From Klebsormidium nitens (Eukaryota; Streptophyta; Klebsormidiophyceae; Klebsormidiales; Klebsormidiaceae): a stretch of DNA of 64,000 nt. Shown piece by piece: positions 22,188 through 33,616 of the stretch. A program made the position numbers and the translations under genes. Position 1 is the first letter of the stretch. Each line of letters opens with the position of its first letter. Location of the stretch: NCBI GenBank assembly GCA_000708835.1, contig DF237271.1, positions 1 through 64,000 of the forward strand, written 5' to 3'. The notes under the pieces were generated by a model. That model did not search any database. It saw only the letters and a list, made by a program, of their open reading frames with translations, and was not told the DNA's origin.

Positions 22188-25100
22188 TCAACGTTGCGGG
22201 CTACGAAGGTAAGATAGAAGAAAAGCCACCAGCTCAGCATTCAAGCTATTGCCGAGAAGTGCGTACTGCTGCTTCAAGGTCACGTGCGCTGGAAAGCTGA
22301 AGCTTGTCGGAAACGAGTGGAAGTTTGCGACCTGCGAATAAGGGAATTTCGTTAGCTCAAAGCTAAAACAGGGACATCAACGTGCAGCTTGTGCACCCAA
22401 CACAAAAACTCACCGTTCATTCATCAACTGAGCATATTGATAGCTCGTTGAGAGGGCAGAGGGCATTGCTAACGTGGTCAGTTCAAGCAGTATTAGAGGA
22501 AAAGGGACAACGGAAGTGAAAGCAAGAGTTCGACCCATACGGGATGTAGTGACTAAAAATAACGACAGAAATGAACCGACTGTGGATTTCAACTCAGAAG
22601 TTGCTGCCTTACAAGCTTGTCTGCGAGGAAGAAAGATAAGCAACCGCTGCTCCCCTGCATATCCCTCTCACAAACACCTCTTCGCAGCCTCCCTTATAAG
22701 ACATTTCTTGGTGCACAAACTCTCCTTCCACCAACAATTCCGATAGGATGTCCCTGAACACCTTCGGAGCGATTGGATTTTGAGAAGCTCTCAAAATGGA
22801 AATCGTCCGCACCTCGCGCGGCGTGAAGAACCGCAGATTCAGCGCCGCCAGGTCCACCAACCGCCCGCTCTCCTGGTCAAACTTCACCCCCCCGTTCACG
22901 ATGCCCTTCTCGTCCGCCACGTGGCGGTCCTGCCAGACGCCACGTGGCGTCGTCGCCAGGATCGACCCGGTTCCCTTCGCAAACTTGACGTAACTTTTGG
23001 TGAAGCAGCAGCAACGCGTCGAAAGCGGGGTCACGATGTCGAACGCGTCGCCCCACCGCGACACAATCGCTTCTGGGACGCGGACGCTCTCAAATTCGGA
23101 CGCAGAGAGGCTTTCGAGGAAGTCCGACACGGGCCGTACCGGGGGGCTGTCCGAAAGACGCAGCGGAGCGTCTTCTGGGGCTTGACAGTCTGGGGCTTGG
23201 CAGTCGACGGGAGAGGGGGGGAAGTTCGAGTGGTTTGGGTTGGAACGAGGAGGTTCAGCTTCTGCAGTTTGGCAGTCGGCTGTTGTGGGTGGGAAAGGGG
23301 GGGGAAGGCTTTGGCGGGCATGCGGCGCTTCGGTTGAGGCTAACTCTAGAAGCGAAGTCTGCAGATCCCCAGCCATCGAGCGGCTCTGCTCCGTCGAAGG
23401 GTTGAGGTTAAGAAGTGGATGTGAGGCTAGGTCGGGACCCTCTTCGTCATTTCCGGACGTGTTTGCGGGTTCGGAGGAGCTCGGGTGCTCGGATGCTGTG
23501 CTACTTACTGAGGGGAAGGGGAAAGGGCGGTCGGGAGACTCGTCTCTGAATTCGGGCGGCTCTGCGCAATTTGGATTGCTCATGCTGGACTCCGGGTGCT
23601 GGGAAGCTATGGGAGTTGCTGGTCCGAAAAGGGAAGGCGGGTCAAAATTCTGTTCCTCCGATCCGGACGGTTTTGTGGATTGAGAAGAGCGCCGCTTCGA
23701 ATTTGGATGCTCGGAAGCTATGGGAGTTGCTGGGTTGGAGGGGAAAGGGCGGAAGGGCGGCCGGGTTTGAAAAAGCGCTGCCGGACTGCGGACGATGGTG
23801 CCAGCGAGAGAAGTGTCCGGGAAGGGCGAGTGCTTGCTCTTCGCCTGCAGTCAAGAGACATCGGGATCGTGTTTGAATTGATATGCTGGCAGAGCGGGGA
23901 AGCTTGTCGGCCGAAATTGCCTGCAGCACGTGGACGTCAATTTTGCTGACCAAATACTGAAGTCTGAGCATCTGCTTCAATCACCTACGGAGCTTTGACG
24001 ACTTCGCTCCCCGTGAGGCAGCGGAGCAACGAGGAAGAAAGCGTGACATTTCGAGTCGGCCATTATAGTAACTGTCCAGAAGGACATAACCTGAGGCCGG
24101 TCTGAGGAACACGAGCGCTATTTAAGTTGCGAGAAGGACGACGTTACGCATCAACCTCGAACCGCCATCGCTCGGCCGTAAGGTACCTCAGATGCGCAGA
24201 ATGCGTCTGTACGGCATCCAAGCATTCAGAGCTGGCACAGCGCGCACTGTAAAAGTCCAACAGTTCTCTTTTGACATACTCGCCATAGCTCGCCGCTTTT
24301 GTCGGAATATCTGAGAGACAGAGTATACGCTTTCTCAAACCCTTGTTTACAGCATGAGCAAAGAGACTCAGTCGAGGTGAAAGCAGATTTTGCGAAAAGG
24401 CCGGTTTCCGCTTGCTCACCAGACAAAAGTAGCGCGGGCGCGAGTACGGGATGCCGAATTGCAGCGGGCTGAGGATGAACTCCTGGACGGCAAACTCCGC
24501 GTCTGAGAGCGTCCGCAGAAGCTCGTCATGCGTGATCGAGGTCTGCAACAAGGTGAAAAAGAAACTGAACTTCTGAACCTCTAAACCTCTAAACCTCTGA
24601 ACCCAACAAAAAAGTCTCAGGGTTCGAAAGTCGATTGTGTTCTACATCAGTCCGTTCGCACCCTCCTCCACTCAAAGTGACCGCCACCGGGCATCTTGAG
24701 AAATATGTACAACAAGAAGCGGTACAATCTGCTTCACAGGTTCTTGAAAAAAGTGCACCTACTTTCCAGGCTGCCCGACTATGTGCTGGGAAGAGTTCGG
24801 CAAGCGACAAGTGGCGGAGGGGGAGCACACACCTCCGGCCTGCGCATCCTGGATGATTGATCTCAAAACATTGCAATGAAAGAAGGATCTGTCAGTTTCA
24901 AGTTGAACAAAAAGCACAGTCCTGATTGGCTCTACCTGCGCTCCAACACACGGGTACTCCGTCTCATGCACCTTTCGAGTCTTCATCCTTGTAATACATG
25001 CAAAAAGCCGACTCTTCGAAGACAGGCTGGGGAACGCGCGCCCACCTCAAATCCCACCACGTTTTCAACAAGAATGTATGTCGGGGGGTGCTGGAGCAAA

Positions 25101-26213
25101 GGGATCCGCTGTAGCATAGCCAGGAACGAGGTGGCCCTCCCGTCCCCCGCGTCCTTCTTCAGCCCTGCGGGAGCACGAGAAGGATGACGTGACATCACGG
25201 AAGGGGTGACGTCAGAACACGGGAAGCATGACATCAGCACGCGTCTCTTCTTCTGACGGGTTCGGACTGGATGAGGGATGCGTGGGTGGAACGATTGCCT
25301 TCTTTCTCATGACGGGAAACGAAATGAAGGTCTGGATCATAATACCAGTGCACAGATGTATCGGAGGCTGCGAACTTGTTGATTCAGTTACTAGGGATCA
25401 GATCTTGAATGAATGGGTTCTCGACAACCAAATCCTATAAGGATATCGTCGGAGCCGTTCCGACATGGTTCTATCCACCAGAGAGCAAACTGTATCTGCT
25501 TTCTTTCTCCGCCATCAGGACCGATTGATCACTCTCGTCAACCCTCAAACGCAACATGTCCCATGCACCAGCAGCCCCTATTGGAATTTTCAATCAGCCA
25601 ACTTGGCCCGCCTGTCTTTCTGGACTACACGGTTCGTTTCGAACTTGGGAACATCGTAGGGACCTCACCTTGCCTGGTGTATGGTTGGCACGGAGGCGCC
25701 ATGAGCCACATGTCGGCCCGGTATGCGTCCAGCTCGCGCGCATTGACCCGGGAGACGTTGCCCTCGCTCGGACGGTGTCCGAAGTTGTGCTCGTACACAT
25801 CGTTTGCTACTTCGTTGATGTCAAACGCCTCGACGACTATGAACGGGAGGCCGCTCAGTTGCAGGGCGTAGCGCTGCAAAGAGCACAAAAGATTTTCTCC
25901 TTCTCCTCTTTCATCTGTTCGTCGGTTGTTCTTAACTGGTGCTTTCGTCAGCTCTTTCGTGCCAAGATTCCAATAAGCTCTTCCAAAACTGTTGAAGGTC
26001 AAAGGAAGGAACCTGGAATGCAAGCTGCTTGTGAAAGCGATGCACCTTTGGGTCTTAAGCAACTGTCACCTGAGCTGCCAAACACTGTCCCTGTATAAAA
26101 TTAGAATGGACAAAGTCTCACCAGAATGGTGAGGCACTCACCATGCCCCCCACTCCGCTGTAGAACTCCAGGACTCGCAGCCTTCCGCTGTCCATATTCT
26201 GATCCTCAGCCAT
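22188..26213 (-). CDS. TRDMT1: DNMT2 / TRDMT1 tRNA (cytosine-38-C5) methyltransferase
   Basis: Methylates C38 of tRNA-Asp and related tRNAs with S-adenosylmethionine. Exons 26213-26142, 25873-25669, 25164-25046, 24542-24420, 23844-22813 and 22331-22188 (TGA 22188-22190); all phases agree, 564 residues. Cytosine-methyltransferase motifs run in order: [17 protein letters not shown] (motif I, SAM binding), [22 protein letters not shown] (motif IV, catalytic Cys), [12 protein letters not shown] (motif VI), [16 protein letters not shown] (motif VIII region), CCCFTKSY with the DNMT2 CFT signature, [16 protein letters not shown] (motif IX), [13 protein letters not shown] (motif X). DNMT2 is normally about 390 residues. 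Here the start of exon 5 adds about 190 Pro/Ser-rich residues with a threefold repeat, between motif VIII and the CFT block. The gene runs convergent to SMG8. Confidence 0.93.
23470..23800 (-). repeat. in-frame threefold tandem repeat in DNMT2 exon 5
   Basis: On the plus strand, related words GGTGCTCGGATGCTGTGC (about 23488), GGTGCTGGGAAGCTATGG (about 23597) and GATGCTCGGAAGCTATGG (about 23708) recur every 109-111 bases with related flanks. They encode about 37-residue units with [20 protein letters not shown] and [10 protein letters not shown] cores. The repeat lies just inside the 5' part of the exon. Confidence 0.7.
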
Positions 26214-26634
26214 ATTTGGCTTCATGCCCTCGGTCGTCTTCATCACCTCAGGAAGACTCTACTCTTATTAGCTGTCCCCACGTTTTGCCGTCACTTAATG
26301 CTCTTCGCAGGGAACTTCGACACAGACCTGTGAACACTCTGGTCCAAAAGGGCCTGTACAGCCTGAGCGAAGTATGAAGATCGACTTGAAGACCATCGAA
26401 GGCTTGCACGTTGACAGATGGACAACAGAATACTAAGAGTCGCTGAGATTGATGCAAGCTCTGACTGTCAATCAATGATCCAATGTAACCTGCTCAATTG
26501 TCAAGGTAAAAAAGATCCGTATAAACTTTAGAAAGATCGCTGAAATGTATAACCACTTCTTTGCCAAGTCCCTGCTATTATAAGGCTGCTACTTTTTTAT
26601 GTACAAAAGTGATAGCGACTATCGCCTACGGGGG
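26214..26634. other. intergenic: DNMT2 promoter side / microprotein 3' side
   Basis: About 420 bases upstream of the DNMT2 start and downstream of the microprotein stop, both genes on the minus strand. No further coding sequence seen. Confidence 0.45.
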
Positions 26635-27222
26635 CTAGCTAGTCTTGGCTCTAGGTGGCGGCTGTTCTCGAGCGAGCTTCCTGGAGAAGTATACCTGCAG
26701 AAAGAGAGTCGCAGACGTTGTTACAGTCCTGAAATCTCTTCAGCAGAAGCACTTTTTGAAGCACACTCAACAATGCAGTGGATAGCTGAAACGAATGCAG
26801 TCTAGATGAAAGATAGATACTCAAGTCTGATGCCTCGGAGTGAAACTGGTCTCGGCGCAACATATCACAATATGAATGGGAAGCTCTCCGCACTAACCAC
26901 CAATGATAACTACCACCCTTATGCATGGGATTGATATCAGCCTACTTTTTGCTTCTGTGCTCATTGCCAAAAGTGTCTCCCGTCTACAAGAACAGTACTT
27001 CAGACAGCGCATCAGCATTGGATCATTGCTTTGCTCAATTCCCAAAAACGGGACAGCAGGACAATCAAGGAGTTTCTGAATGAAGATAGGTCTAGTGCTA
27101 TTCACGAGATGCAGGTGATGACGAGCACTCACTAGCCCGACGATGTGAAAGAGGATTATAATTCCTACAAACACTAGCGTGTAATCCGGGCCCGCCTCCT
27201 TCTCCACCTTTTGTCGCGGCAT
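26635..27222 (-). CDS. 49-residue single-span membrane microprotein
   Basis: Two exons, 27222-27133 and 26694-26635, joined in phase 0 by a GTGAGT donor and a CTGCAG acceptor, giving 49 residues. A basic and acidic N-terminus (MPRQKVEKEAGPDY) precedes one hydrophobic span of about 19 residues (TLVFVGIIILFHIVGLVYF), then a basic, Pro-rich tail (SRKLAREQPPPRAKTS) ending at TAG 26635-26637. I do not recognise a named family. The exact splice fit, the clean span and the basic tail, together with its position in a gene-dense stretch, make it a credible gene. It would insert in a membrane with the short basic tail on one side. It is too short for most gene finders. Confidence 0.6.
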
Positions 27223-28814
27223 CTTTTGTGAGTCCTGCAGACTCCCTGTCTGAGATGTTCGTGCAAGAAACGACGCTGCCCCAATGAACGGAATCAGCGC
27301 TGATTCACCAACTGCTGGGGTCAATGCGCCCTGCTTTTCACTTGCATGTCAAGTCGAAACGATTCAGAGTCAGAGCTGAGACTCAGACTCAGAAGTCAGA
27401 AGTTCGGAACTTTACTAATAGTAGCAGATGGGAAAGGTTCAATCAGCGGTAACGCTCCACCGTTAGCACGGGACCCACCTGCTCGTTCTAGTTGCATGGA
27501 CGGATCGGTCCCCAGGAAAAATTTCATGCATGTGAGTCCGACCTGATCCTTGACCTGATCACACCTCTCCGGAAGGAATCTCATAGCCGGACAGCCGGTA
27601 CAATAAAGGATACCTAGGCCTCCCACCCTGAGTTGTGTGGCAGGGGCCCGACGTATAGGCCACGGACAATCAACCTTTGCGGACTTCCCACGGACTTATG
27701 CTTCTAAAAAGACGATGTCAATAAAACGATAAACATGAAGGATCACCTGCGAGCTTTCGGTCACCGCAAAATCAACCCGTATCAGATGCTGATTTTGTGG
27801 CTTGAATGCATGTGCACTTTAACGCCGGGTTTGCTATAATGGCTCGATCATAGTGCATAAAAGCCTAGGTAGGACCTAGACCAATACAATATGGTGAGAA
27901 CGTATTTATTGACTCGAGGGAGTAAGCTGCTGCATTCAAATACCGCAGTCGGCTTGCATGAGGTGGCGGCTTACGAATCGACTGAGTCCAAGTTAGTGCG
28001 GTACATAAGGTTACTAAATCATCCAAGGCTAGCCGTACGTACAAACTGGTCTCCGACTACCTAGCTTCTCAAAGCAAAAGATCCTCATTAACCTGCACTT
28101 TTGACGGATTTACCAGTCCTTGACGTACCCATTCTCGCAGTTGACAAGCTAACAACGGGCAATGACTACCTTTAGCAACTGAAGTGCCGATACTGACCAA
28201 AGAAGTAGACGCGAGCCTTTGATTTGATGCATAAATGAGCGCACACTTTTGCCAACTACCTCCTTGTACAGTTCCGTACTTGACGAATTGGACGAGAACC
28301 TTCACTTCATATCCTTCTTCATACCAGAACTTTAAGCACCTTGATATTAATCATATAAAACGTCCAATTAGTTATCCCTGTCTAAGCGAGCAGCTAAGCT
28401 TCCGCGGCCCCCACTTCGATTCGATGGCTGTTCAGTTCAAACTTTCTGCAGGCACAACATGGACACAGGAGCTTGAGAAAGAGCAAACGGGGACTGGAAG
28501 CAAGGCTTGCCGGAGCGTACCCTGACCCTGACGGAAGGCAGTCTGTGGTTCAAAAGAGTGCACACAACGAATCAAAGTTGGAAAAAAGGGCAGATTGCAC
28601 CATGGTGCAGGGCTGATACGTCCTTGCACATTCCACGAGGAAAAACAGCTGTGGTTTTGCAAGCGTTTCAGCGGACCGATTGCCGGCAAGCCTGGCGCTC
28701 ATCCTGTCGTTCCCTTCTCTATTTGGAAAAAATACACCAAAGACAGGCGTGCTGCGGGGTAAACGGCGAAGAAGCAGCCACATTTTCAAAGACAAAGCTA
28801 TCCGCTCACCTATG
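27223..28814. other. intergenic 1.6 kb
   Basis: No recognisable gene. Open frames at 28432-28929 are shadows or antisense of the kinase A 3' region. A GTGAGC donor-like site lies on the minus strand just below the kinase A stop, near 28808. Confidence 0.4.
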
Positions 28815-31800
28815 CTATGACGAGGGGGCTGGCGATTCCCAATCTTCGATGCCGAGCTCCGCTCTCTTCCTCTTCATATACTGCAGGGCTTCCTTTGGGG
28901 TCATCGTGGGGTGCCCGGGGAAGAAGTAAGCATGGAGCCTGCGACGGAAGAAATTTTACTACGTCATACTAATCGGGGGCTCCTGAAACGAGGATGATGA
29001 GCGCGTTGTTTGGAGTCGGCTTTTGATCCGCTTTTTGAGGAGGAGATGCCGCATTGCGTGAAATTCAAGCCTAGCAAATAACCTGTTCATAAGTCGGGTG
29101 CCAAGATACTGAGGCATCGTCCTGTACTGAGCAAAATCGTTGCTTTGGTCCTCCGAAAGAGTACCGTTTCAGGTTGTCCGTGGCAAATGTCTCGGTCCCG
29201 AAAAGGCGCCTAGAAGCAAGATTTTTAAGCAGCGTCACACAGACGAACAAGAACTCAAGATTGAACCTTGTCAAGTAGATTTACAGGCCTATACAATAAT
29301 CTGGCTAGCTCTAGGGTGTCAGCCTGGGTCACCAAATAGCCCCTCCGTTCGCTTCGGAACCAAATTCGCAGAGCTGAGCTTCGCGAGAAAGCACTGGATG
29401 GGGGATCCAGAAGATGCACGCGCCCGACTGCCAGATAAATGGATACAGATAAATTGGAGTCTTGTTATAGGACTGACGAAGCCCTGGTGTTTTCTGATGA
29501 TTCAAACAGGTTGGAAGGATCGAGCAGCCTACATGATGTGGAGCCACTTGAAGATGAAGAACTGGCTGCCAACGGACATGAGCTGCTCGAAGAAGCTCTT
29601 CCGGCGCTCGCCAGACTCGTTGGACCGTGCGAAGTGGGCCTTGTGTTTGTAGCCTGCAGACGGGAGAGGCGTAGACAAGTCAGTTCGCGTCATAGCCCTG
29701 AGGATGCTCTGGCAAAACACCTTATTTTAACACCGGTTGAGTCTCAAATGAAGTGATGTAGGTGGACGTTCCTTGTATGGAAGTTCTTTTCTATTCTGAA
29801 TTGAACGTACCATTGCAACCTTGGATTCCTGTCATGGCGTGTCTCATTCAACACGAGTCGCGGTTTGTAATTGCAGTCCACACAGCTCAAGAAAAGGTGC
29901 GGCACTGCTTTCAAACAGACAGGCAAAACGACATACAAATCTCTAAGGGAGCTTGTTGTCTCGATACCTCAAATAAAAAAAGTCTCAGTGCAACTGCTGG
30001 ATAGACGAAGTCGTTTCCTCTCCTTTGAAGCACTTTGAAGCCTCAAGCTTCGCAAGCAAAATACCATTCCGACCGGGCCGCTTACCAGTCGTCTTTCGGA
30101 TGGTCGACAGCAGCAGCTTCACTTTCGGCTTGTCCTCTTCGTGCCAGACCCGGCCCTCCGCGGCCTGTCCGATGGACCGCATGAAGCGCCACACGTCCTC
30201 CCGCTTGTCGAATACCGCCCTGCATAAACCAAGCAAGAATGCGGTTCCTTTTGATGTCGAGTAGACCCATGCTTTCTTCCAGCGGTCACACGTCAGATCA
30301 ATCAAATCTGACGTCATTTCAACAGACCTACTTGCGGCGTCGACGGTACGGTTCTGTATCGTTGCTGACTTCTGCCGACCGCACCGTCACACTTCCTCGA
30401 TCAAGCTGGTTTTATCCCCGAGTACAAGTCTATACTCTCCGCTTTACTGTTAAGACCGAGGCCCTCAGGTGTCACCATTCGCCGACGTCAAGGATTGTTA
30501 TCGAACACATTTACGTCGTCACCGAACGGGCACGCATACCTGTACAGATTTTCCGGACTTATAGCAGGCGGCGCGGGCGTCTCGTACTTGCCCGCCTTCC
30601 GCAGCTTCTCGTAGTCCTGCGACGCCTGCTTGTCAATCGCCGCATGTCCATAGTCAATGATCTTGAAATGCAAGCCCCGAAGATCGACACTGCGGGGAGA
30701 CAAAGAGGAAATCAGCATCTGGCTGCTCAGACTTCTTGAACGAGAGTAACAAGCGTCCCGCTGCAAACAAGAGCGGCCAGATTCGTGTTGTTGTCAAGGC
30801 AAGGCAGGGAAACATGGCTTGGGGTTGCAATCTCATGACCTTGCTGAGACTTGCACACGTTTCTCTGTACTCAGGGTGTGCCAGTGTGTACCATACCAGA
30901 ATCAAACCTTTTACCTGATCCCAGTGTTGACTGACACTTAGCAATTTGCGTATCCTTGACGACCTTCGACCCCTTGATGACTTTGCACTCACGCTTCTCG
31001 GGCCATTGAATCGAGTTTTGACGCGGACAACGTATTCCTTGCGATAAAGCCCACCATTCAAAGGGCGGGGCGCTCACCTGCTTCCGAACCTAACCTCATC
31101 CGAGTCTGTCTCTGCGTCTCCAGCCTCCCCCTCAATTCTGTGCTCCATCACGTTGCGGATATGCATATCCCCATGCCTGAACCCAATTGCATTCCGAGCT
31201 CTGTCAAGAGCCTCGAGCGCCTGGATCAGGAGCCAGTCGTTTATGAAATATCACATCACACCATGCTTGCCAGCAGGTTTCAACATCAGCCTTCAATAAT
31301 CTTACATTCGATCTTGAAAAGACTACTGATGATCAGGTATTTGTCTGTTCAATACTCTTCCCTCATCACTGATGTTTTTCGACCAATAAAGGGAGAGCGG
31401 ATGGTCTCGTATGCTGAAAGTGCTTTCACATTCGCCTCCCGAACCTGCAGCTTGGACACGCAAAAGGATGTAATTCTCCAAGCTAGTCTTGGATCGGCAT
31501 TTGGACGGAAAGTACTCGTGATGGAGAAACATCCGTCATCGACCATCTTTGAAACTAACAAACATTAACTTGCAACACTGCCCTTCTCAAACCAGCGTAC
31601 AATCATGATGGTACAGCCTAGGAACCGCCATACTAAGAAGAGGATCGGCTCCAGGAACAAGCACACAATTAAAGAGCATAACTTCCTACCTGCTTGACCA
31701 TCTCCAGGATGTAATCGATGTCGTTGAACTTCGCATCATCAAAGCGGTCCATGGCACCCTTCCCGTTCAGCTTCTCCAAAATGATCCCCAGGAGCGACCC

Positions 31801-33048
31801 ATCCTTATCGAGCACTTTGGACCCGGTTTGCATAAACCCTTGTAGGAAACCGTCGTCCTCATTCAGCAGGTTGAGCTTCCGGCCGATGGCCCACTCGCGC
31901 TCCAGCAAGACCAAGTCGCCCGTTACTTTGGCCTTCAGCTTGTGGTGAAGCAGCTTCAGGACGCGCCCTGTTACAGCACAACAGCACAGTAAGTCCTTGG
32001 GTAAGGAAGGCATGATTGTCGCGGAAGTTGAAGTCGGACATAACTAAGAGTGAGGATCTGTCTGCGAAGGTAGAAGTTGGAAACTTGAAGCTTAGATGCC
32101 AGTGTGGATTCTGATCGCGGGAGTGGCTGTTGGCGGATCCAAGACATGACTGGCATTGTGAATTCTGAGCTTCAATGTCAGGTGGGTTTATGACACATCG
32201 CATCGGGCGTGGCTACAATTAGATGTCGTCAAGCGTGTCTCCTAATAAGAATGATGAAAAGACTTGTCTGATCTTGGCATTGTCAACAGCGGGCAGAGCA
32301 GCACTGACATGTGTACTGCTCTGAACAACGGTTCAACTGTGAGTTCTATAGCAAGCCTCTGGTTGATCGCCTTCACTGAGATAACACGGTGGCTGCTATG
32401 TTATTTTGTTACTCGGAAGTTACTCGGAAGCTGAAAGAAAGAATTGACAGAATAATTCTCACAAGAATTTGTACGAAACTTGGTACAAAACTTGGTGACA
32501 AGCCTCCCCTCCTCATCTCATTCTGAGAGTCTCAACGCTGGTAAGGCTGAAAAGGTGCCAACAAGGCAGACCTTCCATATAACAGAAAGAATTGACTTAA
32601 GAGTATCAAATTCAGCAGCTGTTGCTATCCTTATGAGGACACACAAAGGCATACCTGCATCTTTTCCATCTTTCCCTTCAAGTGCGTACACAGCACCCTG
32701 CATTCCTTCCCCAAGTTGCTTGCCCAGTTTCCAGCCATTGGCAAGAATGCTCCCACTTTCTTCATTGAACTCTGGCAAGACCTGCACTTCATCCGGGTCA
32801 GTGGCAGTGTTTGGGGTCCTGACACTCGATTTGATGTCTCTTTGGGTGACGCCGTCAACCATACTCTTAGCTGCAGCTTGTTGTGACGGCATGGCGATGT
32901 CGTTGCTACTCCTGTCTGCCAGTGCAAGGTTTCGTGGTTGGACATTCGAGGCCTCCGCAATCCAGGGAGATGATAGGACCTCTGCAATGCCCAATGCCAG
33001 CAATGGTGAAAGCGAGGCTTTTAGAAGGGAGGGCTTGAGCCACCTCAT
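28815..33048 (-). CDS. atypical protein kinase, paralogue A
   Basis: Exons 33048-32655, 31967-31690, 31220-31078, 30689-30540, 30219-30086, 29653-29533 and 28938-28815 (TAG 28815-28817), 447 residues, phases agree. Kinase landmarks: TPNTATDPDEVQV (family signature), GWKLGKQLGEGMQGAVY (glycine loop), RVLKLL with the beta-3 Lys, LLEREWAIGRKLN with the helix-C Glu, HGDMHIRNVMEH (HRD loop: Asp and Asn kept, Arg replaced by Gly), FKIIDYGHA (DFG as DYG), GREDVW-like KREDVWRFMRS (helix-F Asp), and the family motif YFFPGHPTM. No APE is seen. The catalytic Asp, Asn, Lys and metal Asp are all present, so activity is plausible. The hydrophobic N-terminus suggests organelle or membrane targeting. Six internal exon lengths match B and C exactly. 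Unlike B and C, it ends with a stop near where they have a donor. Confidence 0.82.
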
Positions 33049-33616
33049 CGTCGTCCTCAAACGGCCTACCGCTAGCTGTCCTAGCGCAGCTCCATTCTGG
33101 TGCCAGCGAAGGCGAACTGAGCACTTGAGTTCAGGAAAACCAGTGCACTACAGCTTGCCAAGTGGCAACTTCAAGGGTCCACGTGGCCACAAGGTTGCGT
33201 CACCAGAGAAATCAGTTTAACAGGGGGTCCGATGCGCTCGCAGAAGAGCCCCACCCTTGACTGTGTTGGACTCTAAATGCTGATGTCAGGCGCTCAGTCA
33301 GATGCACAGCTGGCGAGCTGCACTGCATGCGAGGATTTGACACTGAAAGAAGCCCTCAGCCGCGGATTGCCGCAAGACCTCTTGTTGTGTCAGAGAACGC
33401 TCTTCCTTTGGTTGCAAAGTGGCGCCATTGGCTTTCGCTTCTTGTTGATCAGAGCTGCGGTTGTCCAGCTCTAAAATTGCTAGGGTCATGCTGGGTGACA
33501 CTGGGAGGAAGGGAGGAACTTGGTAGGTACTTGTAGAGCGCAGCAGCAGGAGGAGCCATCCAATTAGCTGCAAAACGGCAGGGTTAAATAGCACGCAGCT
33601 CCCTCCTAGGCTCGCA
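33049..33616. promoter_or_regulatory. divergent promoter region of kinases A and B
   Basis: About 570 bases between two head-to-head paralogues, so it should hold both promoters. A TTAAATAG TATA-like word lies at about 33582-33590, some 30 bases before the kinase B start codon. The assignment is positional. Confidence 0.4.

Noticed and set aside
32906-33124. Minus-strand open frame overlapping the kinase A start
   Set aside because: Shadow in another frame of exon 1; no kinase-family similarity.
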